Source of the DNA: Nocardia seriolae NBRC 15557
GTDB lineage: Bacteria > Actinomycetota > Actinomycetes > Mycobacteriales > Mycobacteriaceae
Assembly (NCBI RefSeq): GCF_007990715.1
Contig: NZ_BJWY01000036.1
Coordinates: 1-54,862, forward strand
Reading direction: 5' to 3'
DNA: 54,862 bases
Below, in pieces: positions 15,895-30,943 of the stretch. The notes beneath the pieces were generated by a model. The model did no database searches. It was not told where the DNA came from and saw nothing but the letters and a program-made list of their open reading frames with translations. Both the position numbers and the translations under genes were made by a program. Position 1 is the stretch's first letter. Every line of letters begins with the position of its first letter.

Positions 15895-16532
15895 CTGGCG
15901 CGGTGGACGGCGATCGCCCCGCTGTGGAGGCCATCCTGGCCGATCGTGCGCTGACAGTGGTGCGCGCAGCGGAGATTCCGGATCCGGTCGCCTTGGCCGG
16001 GGCGCTGGCCGGGGCCGGAATCCGGGCGTTGGAACTGACATTCACCACGCCCGGGGTGCTGGACGGCATTCGCAAGATCGCCGACTCCGGCGTCGGGGTG
16101 ATCGGGGCGGGCACCGTGCTCACCCGGGGCCAGGCCGAATCGGCCATCGAGGTCGGGGCGCGGTTCCTGGTGACGCCGGGACTCACTGAGCAGGTCGCCG
16201 AGGTGGCCGCGAAACACGAGATCCCGGTCGTGATGGGCGCTTTCACGCCGTCGGAGGTGATGCGCGCCATGGAGCTGGGTGCGGCCGCGGTCAAGATCTT
16301 CCCCGCCCGGGCGCTCGGGCCGGGCTATCTGAAGGACCTGCGCGGTCCCTTCCCGAACGTCCGCCTGATCCCCTCCGGCGGGGTCAACGCGGGCAATGCC
16401 GCCGACTTCCTCGCCCACGGGGCGGTGGCGGTCACCGCCGGAACCGATGTCGTGCCGCCGGCCGCCGTGGCGGCGGGCGAATGGGCCGAAATTGCCTCGC
16501 GCGCGGCCGCATTCGTTCGAGCTCTGAACTGA
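15891..16532 (+). CDS. eda: KDPG aldolase (2-dehydro-3-deoxyphosphogluconate aldolase)
   Basis: A 213-residue class I aldolase that splits 2-keto-3-deoxy-6-phosphogluconate into pyruvate and glyceraldehyde 3-phosphate. Key segments: IRALELTFTTPGVLDGI with the catalytic Glu, VGVIGAGTVLTRGQAESAI, ARFLVTPGLTEQVAEVA, and the Schiff-base Lys in AAAVKIFPARALGP followed by RLIPSGGVNAGN. Start ATG 15891 has AAGGAG at good spacing and overlaps the small bridging frame's stop. It takes the product of the KDG kinase encoded on the opposite strand, closing the Entner-Doudoroff branch. A KHG/KDPG dual-specificity enzyme is equally compatible. Confidence 0.85.
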   Translation: MTGAVDGDRPAVEAILADRALTVVRAAEIPDPVALAGALAGAGIRALELTFTTPGVLDGIRKIADSGVGVIGAGTVLTRGQAESAIEVGARFLVTPGLTEQVAEVAAKHEIPVVMGAFTPSEVMRAMELGAAAVKIFPARALGPGYLKDLRGPFPNVRLIPSGGVNAGNAADFLAHGAVAVTAGTDVVPPAAVAAGEWAEIASRAAAFVRALN

Positions 16533-16559
16533 TTCAAGTGTGAACTGAGAGGTACCCCC

Positions 16560-18017
16560 ATGAGCACCACCGTGGACTGGCTGCGAACCAGCACGCCGGG
16601 ACTGCTGCTGCTCTGCGGTGCGGCCATCGCCGTACTGCTGATCGCGATCATCCGGTTCAAGCTGGAACCGTTCATCGCCCTGCTGCTCACCGGGCTCGGA
16701 CTGGCGCTGGCCGCCGGACTGCCCGTCTCGCAGATCGTGGGCACCGCACTGAAATCCAGTGACTCCCTGCTGGAAACCGGATTCGGCTCGATCCTGGGCC
16801 ACATCGCCGTCATCATCGGCCTGGGCACCGTGCTCGGCGCGATCCTGGAACGCTCCGGCGGCGCGGACGTACTGACCGCCAAGCTGCTGAACCTGTTCGG
16901 CGAGAAGGGCGCTCCCGTCGCCATGGGCCTGCTCGGGCTCATCTTCGGCATCCCCGTCTTCTTCGATATCGGCATCTTCGTGCTCGCGCCGCTGGTGTAC
17001 GTGGCGGCCAAGCGCGGCGGCCGTTCGCTGGTGCTCTACGCCCTGCCCATGCTCGCCGGTCTGTCCATGACGCACGCGTTCCTGCCGCCGCACCCGGGTC
17101 CGGTATCGCTGGGCGGGCTGCTCGGGGTCAGCCTGGGCTGGCTGATCGTCATGGGATTCGTCTGCGGCATACCGGGATTCATCGCCGCGGGCATCGTGTG
17201 GGGCGGCTGGGTCGGTAAGCGTGTGCAGATCGAGGTGCCCGCGGAGTTCCTGGTCGGCAAGCAGGACGACGGATTCGGCGCCGGCCCCGACGGGCCGGGC
17301 GCGGCGGCCGGTGACACCGCCACCGCGACGCTGGTCAAGCGACCCCCGGCGGTGGGCCTGATCGGGGCCATCATCGCGATTCCGCTGGTGCTGATCCTGG
17401 GCGCGACCTTCGGCACCCAGCTGCTGTCCAAGGGCTCGAAACCGTTGCAGGTCTTGACCTTCCTGGGCACCCCCGCCGTGGCGCTGCTGCTCACCGTGCT
17501 CATCGCCTTTTATGTCCTGGGCATCCGGCGCGGCTCGTCGGTGCAGGAACTGAGCGCCGTCACCGCCGAATCGCTGCGGCCGGTCGGCATGCTGCTGCTG
17601 GTCGTCGGTGCGGGCGCGTTCTTCGGAAGGGTGATCTCCGCCACCGGAATCGGGACCGCGCTCGCGCACACCATGGCCGCCGCCGGGCTGCCGGTGATCG
17701 TGCTGGCCTACGTGATCAGCTGCGGCCTGCGCATCGCGCAGGGCTCGGCGACGGTGGCCATTGTCACCACGGGCGGCATCGTCGCGCCGCTGGTGCACGA
17801 GCAGGGCTACTCCCAGCTGGCGCTGGCGCTGATCGCCATGGCCATCGCGGCCGGATCGATCATCCTCAGCCACGTCAACGACGGCGGGTTCTGGATCATC
17901 GCCAAGTTCTTCAATATGACCGTCAAACAGACGCTGCAAACCTGGACCGTGCTCGAGACGGTGCTGTCGGTGGTCAGTGTCGCGGTGGCCGCCGTGCTGT
18001 TCGCGATACTCGCGTGA
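16560..18017 (+). CDS. GntP family gluconate/sugar-acid:proton symporter
   Basis: A 485-residue polytopic membrane protein with about 12-14 hydrophobic segments distributed over its whole length and a hydrophilic Gly/Pro/Ala loop near residues 235-260. GntP family signatures are visible: IIRFKLEPFIALLLTGLGL near the N-terminus, HAFLPPHPGPV in the middle and the SIILSHVNDGGFWIIAKFF signature near the C-terminus. Members import gluconate and other aldonic or 2-keto-deoxy acids with protons. Its place after the deacylase, deaminase and KDPG aldolase genes suggests it imports the amino-sugar acid handled by the pathway. It lies 27 bases after the aldolase stop. Confidence 0.85.
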   Translation: MSTTVDWLRTSTPGLLLLCGAAIAVLLIAIIRFKLEPFIALLLTGLGLALAAGLPVSQIVGTALKSSDSLLETGFGSILGHIAVIIGLGTVLGAILERSGGADVLTAKLLNLFGEKGAPVAMGLLGLIFGIPVFFDIGIFVLAPLVYVAAKRGGRSLVLYALPMLAGLSMTHAFLPPHPGPVSLGGLLGVSLGWLIVMGFVCGIPGFIAAGIVWGGWVGKRVQIEVPAEFLVGKQDDGFGAGPDGPGAAAGDTATATLVKRPPAVGLIGAIIAIPLVLILGATFGTQLLSKGSKPLQVLTFLGTPAVALLLTVLIAFYVLGIRRGSSVQELSAVTAESLRPVGMLLLVVGAGAFFGRVISATGIGTALAHTMAAAGLPVIVLAYVISCGLRIAQGSATVAIVTTGGIVAPLVHEQGYSQLALALIAMAIAAGSIILSHVNDGGFWIIAKFFNMTVKQTLQTWTVLETVLSVVSVAVAAVLFAILA

Positions 18018-18067
18018 GGTGAGGTTCGGGCAGAGTGGAACCAGACACTTCGGATAGGGAGACCCGC

Positions 18068-18439
18068 ATGGACCTACCGATCGCCGGTTCCGCTCTTGCC
18101 GTATCCACCGCGTCCACCGTCTATCAGCTCGCGCTCGCCGCCGGGCCCTACGACATCAATATCGAGGGGGAGCTGGCGGTGCACAGTCCCACCGGGGCCA
18201 GACTGCACCGCATTCCGGGCGAGCCGCACACCGACGATCTGGTCGCGGCGCTCACCGGGGTGATCGTGGCGGCGACGGTCGCGGACAACGGTGAGCTGCG
18301 CATCGATCTGGCCTCCGGTCACCGCCTGGTGGTGGAACCGGACCCGTATTTCGAGGCGTGGAACGTGACCGCGCCCGGCCGCTACCTGGTGGTCTGCATG
18401 CCCGGTGGCGAGCTGGCGGTGTGGTCGGCCGAAACCTGA
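18068..18439 (+). CDS. DUF6188-like protein
   Basis: A 123-residue protein, start ATG 18068 chosen because AGGGAG lies 7 bases upstream; an ATG at 18035 has no such site. Compact beta-rich sequence with TVYQLALAAGPYDINIEGEL at 20-39 and a C-terminal motif HRLVVEPDPYFEAWNVTAPG followed by VVCMPGGELAVW. This pattern recalls the DUF6188 family of small actinobacterial proteins of unknown role, sometimes near immunity genes. It lies downstream of the GntP permease but its relation to that pathway is unclear. Confidence 0.55.
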   Translation: MDLPIAGSALAVSTASTVYQLALAAGPYDINIEGELAVHSPTGARLHRIPGEPHTDDLVAALTGVIVAATVADNGELRIDLASGHRLVVEPDPYFEAWNVTAPGRYLVVCMPGGELAVWSAET

Positions 18440-18472
18440 ACGCCGGGTGGATGATTCGGTTCGGGCGTCGCG

Positions 18473-18500
18473 GGCGGTGAACCCCGCCGGGTTCGCCGCC
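18473..18500. terminator. Hairpin between convergent genes
   Basis: GGCGGTGAACCC (18473-18484), loop CGCC, GGGTTCGCCGCC (18489-18500): 12 positions with one G-T-type mismatch. It lies between the stops of the DUF6188-like gene and the AraC-type gene and may terminate transcription from both sides. There is no clear U tract. The rest of the roughly 210-base gap shows nothing else. Confidence 0.5.
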
Positions 18501-18649
18501 GCGACGACGGATACCTCGCGGCACGCAGCGCCGGACACATCGGCGACGGTGCCGTGATCCGCGTTCGTGCCGTCCCCTCGCGGACACCCGGTGTCGCCGT
18601 GCGGCGCATCGCACGGCCTGGAAAGCATGGCGATCGCCGCACCTGTCGG

Positions 18650-19816
18650 TCAAGCCCGCGCCCTGACCCAATTTGTACCGGTCGGTTTGTTATCTGCCGA
18701 TCGAGCGGTGCCGGTGGCGAAATGCTGGCGGTAGCGTTCGGGGGTGGTGCCCAGGCGGCGGGTGAAGACGCGGTGCAGGGTTTCGCCGTGGCGGTAGCCG
18801 AGCTGGCGGGCGATCGCGCCGATGGTCAGCTCGGTGGATTCCAGCAGGCGGCGGGCCGCTTCCAGGCGCAGGTCCTCGACGAAAGCCGCAGGGGTGCAGC
18901 CGGTTTCGGTGCGGAAGGCGCGGGCGAAATTGCGTTCGCTCATGTCCGCGCGGCGGGCCAGGGCGGCCACCGCCAGGTCCTCGTCGAGGTGGTCGGGTAG
19001 CCACCGCTGGACGGCGCGGATGGCCGGGGTGCGGGCGGGCTGGCTGCGCAACTGGGCGCTGAACTGCGCCTGGCCGCCGGGGCGGCGGGTGAATACGACG
19101 TACACGCGCGCGATCAGGGCGGCGGTTTCGCTGCCGTGGTCGTCCTCGACCAGGGCCAGCGCCAGATCGACGCCCGCCGACATGCCCGCCGAGGTCCAGC
19201 GATTGCGGTCGCGCACGTAGATGCGATCCGGTTCGACGGTGACGCGCGGATAGCGCCGCGCCATCAGGGCGGTCGAACCCCAATGGGTGGTCGCCCGGTA
19301 GCCGTCGAGGAGTCCGGCGGCGGCCAGCAGCAGCGCGCCCGCGCACACCGACGCCACCCGCCGGGCCTTGCGGGCCAGCGCCGGCAATTCCGGAACCACC
19401 TCGGCGGCACCGGGACCGGACACATTGCCGCCGACCACGATGAGGGTGTCGTAATCCTCGCCCGCGGCGAGCTCCGCCAGCGAATGCGCGACCGAGAGGG
19501 TCAGGCCACCGTCACAGGTGATCGGGCGGCCGCCCGGCGAGGCCGTCAGCAACCGGTAGGGCAGGACCGGGGCGACGCGATCGGCGGCGGGGCCGGGGTT
19601 TTCCGAGGCGGCCGCGGTGCCGTCGGTGGCGATCGAGTGACCCCGCAGCTCCGGCGGGAGTCGGTCGCGCGGCGTCTCGACCAGGGTGTTGAGCAGTGCG
19701 AACACATCCAGGGGCCCGGCGAGTTCGGAGATCTGCATGCCTTGGAAGACAACGAAAACGATGGTGCGGGGCGCGGGCACCCCGCCATCATCGCAGTCGG
19801 AGCGGTCGGCGGCCAT
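18650..19816 (-). CDS. GlxA/FtrA-type AraC family transcriptional regulator
   Basis: About 388 residues. The N-terminal half is a DJ-1/PfpI-like domain (RTIVFVVFQGMQISELAGPL, DYDTLIVVGGNVSGPG, VASVCAGALLLAAAGLLDGY with its Cys, ATTHWGS) and the C-terminal 120 residues hold two AraC helix-turn-helix units (LAVAALARRADMSERNFARA and IGAIARQLGYRHGETLHRVF). Proteins of this architecture regulate amine or nitrogen compound catabolism in several bacteria. The ATG at 19816 starts 3 bases after the hydrolase stop but has no clear ribosome site; GTG at 19780 is an alternative. The pair with the upstream hydrolase is probably cotranscribed. Confidence 0.8.
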   Translation of the reverse strand: MAADRSDCDDGGVPAPRTIVFVVFQGMQISELAGPLDVFALLNTLVETPRDRLPPELRGHSIATDGTAAASENPGPAADRVAPVLPYRLLTASPGGRPITCDGGLTLSVAHSLAELAAGEDYDTLIVVGGNVSGPGAAEVVPELPALARKARRVASVCAGALLLAAAGLLDGYRATTHWGSTALMARRYPRVTVEPDRIYVRDRNRWTSAGMSAGVDLALALVEDDHGSETAALIARVYVVFTRRPGGQAQFSAQLRSQPARTPAIRAVQRWLPDHLDEDLAVAALARRADMSERNFARAFRTETGCTPAAFVEDLRLEAARRLLESTELTIGAIARQLGYRHGETLHRVFTRRLGTTPERYRQHFATGTARSADNKPTGTNWVRARA

Positions 19817-19818
19817 GG

Positions 19819-20697
19819 TCAGTTGCTGATCGATCCAGCCACATTGGGGGTGGTGTGCCGGTTCAGGAACGGGATGATCAGCGCGGCCGTGCGTTCGGGG
19901 AACTGGGCGTGGGGGTAGTGGCCGCCGCGGTCGACCACGGTGAGTTGGCCGAGGCCGGGCGGTAGGGCGGAGACGATCGCGCGGCCCTCGGCTTCGGGGT
20001 GCGGGTAGTCGGGATCCTCGGCACCCATGATCACCAGTGCGGGACAACGGACTTCGGCCAGTCGGGCCTCTGCGTCGGCGGGGGTGGTTCTGCCGGTTTT
20101 CATGAATTCCGCCCAGCGTCCGGGCTCGCGCAGCAGGTGTCGGAGTCCGGTGAGGTAGTCGTCGTGATCGATGGGCTCGGTCGGGTAGGCCACGCCCTCC
20201 AGGTAGGCGAACCACAGCCGGGGCGAACCGAACAACTGGGTGCCGACGAGCTGCCACATGCCGATGCGGTGCCGTCGATCCGACCACAGCGCGCCGAGAT
20301 CGACGCTCTGGGTGAGCGTGAACGGATTGATCTCGACGATCGCCGACACCAGTTCCGGGGCCTCGGCCGCCGCGATCGTCGCGGATCCACCCGACAGCGA
20401 GTGCCCGACGATCACCGCCGGACCCCCGAAATGCCGGATGACACCGAGCAGATCGAGGGCCACATCGGTACGGCTGATGGCGGCCTTGCCGGTCACCGAC
20501 GGCCAGTCCAGGCTGGACTCGCCGTGGCCGCGCATATCGGCATTGACCACGCGGTATCCGGCGGCGGCCAGCGGACCGGCCAGATTCCGGAAGTCCCGCC
20601 GGTGCGTGCCCATGCCGTGCGACAGCACCACCAGCGGGCCGTCGCCGATCACATCGCAGGCGATCCGTCCGTGCTCGAGGGTTACGTACTCGGTCAT
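19819..20697 (-). CDS. Alpha/beta hydrolase
   Basis: A 292-residue hydrolase from ATG 20697, with GGAAGGAA upstream. Motifs: VVLSHGMGTHRRDFRNLAG oxyanion region, nucleophile in VIVGHSLSGGSA, acid loop in VIMGAEDPDYPHPEA and catalytic His in VDRGGHYPHAQFP, in order. This fits epoxide hydrolase/haloperoxidase-like enzymes of the alpha/beta fold; substrate unknown. It is followed 3 bases later by the AraC-type regulator gene. Upstream on the same strand lies the FAD monooxygenase pseudogene, separated by a perfect hairpin. Confidence 0.8.
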   Translation of the reverse strand: MTEYVTLEHGRIACDVIGDGPLVVLSHGMGTHRRDFRNLAGPLAAAGYRVVNADMRGHGESSLDWPSVTGKAAISRTDVALDLLGVIRHFGGPAVIVGHSLSGGSATIAAAEAPELVSAIVEINPFTLTQSVDLGALWSDRRHRIGMWQLVGTQLFGSPRLWFAYLEGVAYPTEPIDHDDYLTGLRHLLREPGRWAEFMKTGRTTPADAEARLAEVRCPALVIMGAEDPDYPHPEAEGRAIVSALPPGLGQLTVVDRGGHYPHAQFPERTAALIIPFLNRHTTPNVAGSISN

Positions 20698-20794
20698 TTC
20701 CCGTTCCTTCCAAGCTGTTTCGTGACAGCCGGAATTGAACGCCGGAAACGGGCTCGGGCCGAGGGCTCGGGCCGGGCGGATCAGTCGGATGGCA

Positions 20795-20843
20795 GATCCG
20801 GTCAGTCGCTGACCGGATCCGAAACCGTCAGTCGCTGACCGTA
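20795..20843. repeat. Perfect 11-bp hairpin plus a shorter copy of its core
   Basis: GATCCGGTCAG-TCG-CTGACCGGATC (20795-20819) is a perfect stem of 11 pairs with a 3-base loop. Its core GTCAG-TCG-CTGAC is repeated right beside it at about 20827-20841, overlapping the end of the monooxygenase pseudogene. It could attenuate leftward transcription between pseudogene and hydrolase; there is no U tract. Confidence 0.55.
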
Positions 20844-21660
20844 TTCGCCGGGATCGGCACGGGCGCGCCGAACCAGGTGGTGAGGGCGTCCCGCAGCGCC
20901 GGTGCCGACGTGTCCGGATCCTCGCCGACCGTTGCGGCCCAGGCGATGTGGGCGTCGGGGCGGATGAGCAGGGCGTCGGCGGGGCGGTCGGCGGTGGTGG
21001 CGGTGCGGATGTCCACGCGATCGGACCACTGCTCGGCGATCTCGCGCAGGCGACCTCGATGGCCCCGTCGTCCAGCACGGTCACCGAATCGGGCACGCTG
21101 ACCTGGCCCAGCCGGTTGACCTCCGGGTAGGTGATGCCGGGAAAATCGATTCCGGCCACGGCGCGGACGCGGCTGCGCGCGCCGTCGCAGGCTACCACGT
21201 AGCTCGCGCCCAACCGGTATTCGCCGTCCGGTCCGCGCACGTCCACGGTGACCCCGGTGTCGTCCTGCTCGATCCCGGTCACCTCGTGCCCGCGCCACAC
21301 CTGTGCGCCCAGCTCGTTCGCCCGATCATCAAGGAGCTGTTCGAGTTTCGGCTGCGGCAGGTGCATCGCACGCAGCGGCGAATCCGCGAGCGGGGTGAAG
21401 TCCACGTGCATGTCGCCGAACGGCAGCGCCGCTATCGGCCCGGCGTCCGTGCCGATCTCCGCCAGCCGCCCCGACAGTCCCCGATAATCCAGTAATTGCA
21501 GGATCTGCCCACCGAGCCCATTGGCCTTGGGCACCGTCCGCAGCTGCGGCGACCGCTCCAGCACCACCGGCCGCACCCAGGCCAGCCGGAGTTCGGCGGC
21601 CAGCATCAGGCCCGTCGGGCCCGCACCCACGATGATCACATCGGTATCCGAAATACGCAC
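20828..21660 (-). pseudogene. FAD-dependent aromatic monooxygenase, internally deleted
   Basis: The first 200 codons from GTG 21660 (purine tract GGAG 8 bases upstream) encode the FAD-binding half of a PgaE/RdmE-type hydroxylase: DVIIVGAGPTGLMLAAELRL, PKANGLGGQILQLLDYRGL, YVVACDGARSRVRAVAGIDF and NRLGQVSVPDSVTVLDDGAI. At about 21050 the sequence jumps, in another frame, to the extreme C-terminal part (LREIAEQWSDRVDIRTA, then ADALLIRPDAHIAWAA and TWFGAPVPIPANTVSD, stop at 20828). The middle, including the second FAD motif GDAAH and the substrate domain, roughly 220-240 codons by comparison with family length, is missing. The gene therefore cannot make an active enzyme. Confidence 0.75.
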
Positions 21661-21758
21661 TCGCACTGCTCCGTTTCCGTGGGTCCTGGCTACGGTCAGC
21701 GATTCTGCAGCATTGCCGGGGTCTTGCCGCAAGCCCCGGCGTGCGATATACGTTGGAG

Positions 21759-21785
21759 AGGGAAAGGATTCGACATCCTTTCCCT
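21759..21785. terminator. Inverted repeat between Ddn-like gene and monooxygenase pseudogene
   Basis: AGGGAAAGGAT (21759-21769), loop TCGAC, ATCCTTTCCCT (21775-21785): a perfect 11-base stem. It lies 24 bases after the leftward Ddn-like gene's stop and 100 bases before the pseudogene start, so it is either that gene's terminator or an operator. A second, weaker GC-rich hairpin is at 21715-21740. Confidence 0.5.
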
Positions 21786-21808
21786 TCGTTGTCTCCCGGA
21801 CCGGATGA

Positions 21809-22303
21809 TCAGCCCCGCACGCGGGTGAGGGCGGCCATGGGGAAGTGGCGGGAGCTCAGCGCCCGGTAGGTGTCGAAGTGCGAGTAACCGGCGGTGAGGG
21901 TGCTCCAGAGGGTTTCGTACTCGGCCTCGTCGGTGATGAAACGGACTGTGACGGGGAAGGTTTCGCGGCCGATGCGGACCGTGGCCCGATCGGGCGCGGC
22001 GACGAGGTTCTTCCACCAGTTCGGGGTGCCGGGGTTGCCGCCGTTGGAGCCGCAGATGAGCAGGGCATCACCGGACCGGATCTGCATGAGCATGACCGGG
22101 CGGGGCACACCGGATCTGCGGCCGGGCACGGTGAGTTCGAGGACGGGATCGCCGAAGAGGGTGGCGAAGCGGGTGCCCTGGAAGCGGTCGTAGAGGCGGC
22201 GGTGGACCCGGCCGTAGAAGCGGGTGACCGGGCCCAGGTGGGTGCTGGAGAAGTAGTTGAAGCGACCCGCGAGGGTGAGCCGGGTGGAATCGGTGACGGG
22301 CAT
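21809..22303 (-). CDS. Deazaflavin (F420)-dependent nitroreductase family protein, Ddn-like
   Basis: A 164-residue split-barrel protein. The family pattern is clear: RFNYFSSTHLGPVTRFYGRV at the N-terminus, LELTVPGRRSGVPRPVMLM, ALLICGSNGGNPGTPNWWKN, then RATVRIGRETFPVTVRFIT. The GRRSG and GGNPGTPNWW segments are hallmark residues of the Ddn family, which binds coenzyme F420 and reduces quinones or nitro compounds in mycobacteria and relatives. GAGGGAG precedes ATG 22303. Its presence supports an F420-using actinobacterium. Transcribed leftward after the PEP mutase family gene. Confidence 0.8.
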   Translation of the reverse strand: MPVTDSTRLTLAGRFNYFSSTHLGPVTRFYGRVHRRLYDRFQGTRFATLFGDPVLELTVPGRRSGVPRPVMLMQIRSGDALLICGSNGGNPGTPNWWKNLVAAPDRATVRIGRETFPVTVRFITDEAEYETLWSTLTAGYSHFDTYRALSSRHFPMAALTRVRG

Positions 22304-22368
22304 GGGGGCTCCCTCGGTGTACGGTCCTGTCGCGGGTGACTATACGCGGTGTCCAGTGAGTTGACGCC

Positions 22369-23145
22369 CTATGGTGCCAGTAGTCGCTGGATCGTTGTGT
22401 AGCTGGGGATTTCACCGACCAGGGCATGTCCGTGGGTGACCGATTCCGCGGTGTGCACCGCCGCCGCCAGCGCCGCGCGGTACAGCAGCGAGCCGGTGCT
22501 GACCCGGCGCACACCGAGGTCGGCGAGTTCGGCCACGGTCGCCCCGGTGGGGGAGAACAGGATGTTCAGCGGCGCGGTCAAGGCCGTCGTGAGTTCGCGG
22601 ATGCGCTCGGGATCGGTGACGCCGGGCACGAAAATACCGTCGGCGCCGCACTTCTCGTAGTGCAGCACGCGATCGAGGGTGGACTCCTGGTCGGCGCCCA
22701 TCCAATAGGTGTCGGTGCGCGCGTTCACGAAAAGCTCCGGCACGCGGGCCTTCACGGCCGCGATCAGCGCGCCGTGCGCCTGCGGATCGGCCAGCTCCGT
22801 ATTGGATCGGCTGTCCTCCAGGTTGATTCCCGCGATGCCCGCCGCCGCGAGTTCGGCGCAGAACTCGGCCACCTCGTCCGGATCGGTGCTGAATCCGCCC
22901 TCGATATCGACGCTGACCGGAATCGACAGCCGCCCGAGCCGGGTTGCCAGCGAGAGGGTTTCGGCCCGGGTGGACGCCGTCCCGTCGGGCAGTCCCGCCG
23001 CCGCGGCCACCCCGAGGCTGGTGGTGCCGATCGCCGGGAATCCGGCCTCGGCCAGCATGGCCGCCGACCCGAAATCCCAGGCGTTGGGCAGCATCAGCGG
23101 TCGTTCACCGCGGTGCAGACTCCGGAACAGCTCGGTCTTCGTCAT
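22369..23145 (-). CDS. Isocitrate lyase/PEP mutase superfamily protein
   Basis: A 258-residue barrel enzyme. Superfamily marks: RPLMLPNAWDFGSAAMLAEA (substrate loop), VSVDIEGGFSTDPDEVAEF and INLEDSRSN (metal-binding Asp/Glu), FVNARTDTYW and GADGIFVPGVTDPERI. This is the short non-canonical branch annotated as isocitrate lyase/phosphoenolpyruvate mutase family, which includes oxaloacetate decarboxylase-like and methylisocitrate lyase-like enzymes. The KKCGH cysteine motif of true isocitrate lyases is absent. No phosphonate genes are nearby, so a phosphonate role is unlikely. Substrate not assignable. Confidence 0.75.
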   Translation of the reverse strand: MTKTELFRSLHRGERPLMLPNAWDFGSAAMLAEAGFPAIGTTSLGVAAAAGLPDGTASTRAETLSLATRLGRLSIPVSVDIEGGFSTDPDEVAEFCAELAAAGIAGINLEDSRSNTELADPQAHGALIAAVKARVPELFVNARTDTYWMGADQESTLDRVLHYEKCGADGIFVPGVTDPERIRELTTALTAPLNILFSPTGATVAELADLGVRRVSTGSLLYRAALAAAVHTAESVTHGHALVGEIPSYTTIQRLLAP

Positions 23146-23169
23146 GGTGCGGCTCCGTAACTCGACGGG

Positions 23170-27215
<4,046 letters not shown>

Positions 27216-27219
<4 letters not shown>

Positions 27220-28115
27220 ACGAGGTGGCGCAGCGGCTTTCGGCCCTCGACAAGGCGCACGTCCTCGCCGACGCGCTGCCGTGGCTGCAGAAGTTTCGCG
27301 ACAAGATCGTGGTGGTGAAGTACGGCGGCAACGCCATGATCGACGACGAGCTCAAGCGGGCGTTCGCGGCGGACATGGCGTTCCTGCGCACGGTCGGCGT
27401 GCACCCGGTGGTGGTGCACGGCGGCGGGCCGCAGATCAGCGCCATGCTGAAGAAGCTGGGCATGACCGGTGAGTTCCGCGGCGGCTTCCGGGTCACCACG
27501 CCCGAGGTCATGGATGTGGTGCGCATGGTGCTGTTCGGGCAGGTGGGCCGGGAACTGGTGGGGCTCATCAATGCTCACGGGCCCTACGCGGTCGGCATCT
27601 CCGGTGAGGACGCGCACCTGTTCACCGCCACCCGCCGCACGGTGCAGGTCGACGGCGAACCCACCGATATCGGCCTGGTCGGCGACGTCACCTCCGTGGA
27701 ACCGTCGGCCGTGCTGGATCTCATTGCGGCGGGCCGGATTCCGGTCGTCTCCACCATCGCACCGGACGCGGACGGCGTGGTGCACAACATCAATGCCGAC
27801 ACCGCGGCGGCCGCGCTGGCGCAGGGCATCGGCGCGGAGAAGCTGGTCATCCTCACCGATGTCGAGGGCCTGTACACGAATTGGCCCGACCGGTCCTCGC
27901 TGACCACCCGCATCGACACCGACGAGCTGGCCAAGCTGCTGCCCTCGCTGGACGAGGGCATGGTGCCCAAGATGGAAGCCTGCCTGCGTGCCGTCGAGGG
28001 CGGTGTCCCGACCGCGCACGTCATCGACGGGCGGGTCGCGCATTCGGTCCTGCTGGAACTGTTCACCGGGGAGGGCATCGGCACGATGGTCACCCCAGCA
28101 CAGGAGATCTCATGA
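27216..28115 (+). CDS. argB: Acetylglutamate kinase
   Basis: Second step of arginine biosynthesis, usually the arginine-feedback point. The 299-residue amino-acid kinase fold protein shows [20 protein letters not shown] (phosphate binding), [18 protein letters not shown] (substrate), [15 protein letters not shown] and the C-terminal [11 protein letters not shown]. The N-terminal helical extension ([20 protein letters not shown]) is the type found in arginine-sensitive hexameric enzymes. ATGA overlap with argJ at the start, and its stop overlaps the ATG of the MIRU-like element. Confidence 0.95.
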
Positions 28116-28191
28116 GCGAGCGTAGCGAGCGGAGAATGAACACAGCCACGAGTGTGCTCGTGCTGGAGCCGAGCGCCAGCGAGGTGGAAGC

Positions 28192-28195
<4 letters not shown>
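28112..28195 (+). repeat. MIRU-like bridging element with a 27-codon ORF between argB and argD
   Basis: An 80-base unit sits between two ATGA junctions: ATG 28112 overlaps the argB stop, and the small frame's TGA (28193-28195) overlaps the argD ATG at 28192. It encodes the 27-residue peptide [14 protein letters not shown]... and contains the repeat-like GCGAGCGTAGCGAGCG. Mycobacterial interspersed repetitive units are known to insert in exactly such DTGA coupling sites with ORFs that overlap both neighbours. In related operons argB and argD usually touch. The peptide is probably only a translational bridge. Confidence 0.6.
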
Positions 28196-30853
<2,658 letters not shown>

Positions 30854-30943
30854 ATCGGACTGTGCCGCAGGATAATTGCGGTAGCGTGGAACGCGTGTGC
30901 GCGTACGCTCGGAGGCACGATATCCCCGAGCGAGGAAACGCAC

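Noticed and set aside
19819..21732. Fusion of a FAD monooxygenase and an alpha/beta hydrolase in one open frame
   Set aside because: The frame is open only because the monooxygenase is deleted and shifted; the stretch before MTEYVTLEHG is off-frame nonsense, and the hydrolase has its own ribosome site and ATG 20697.
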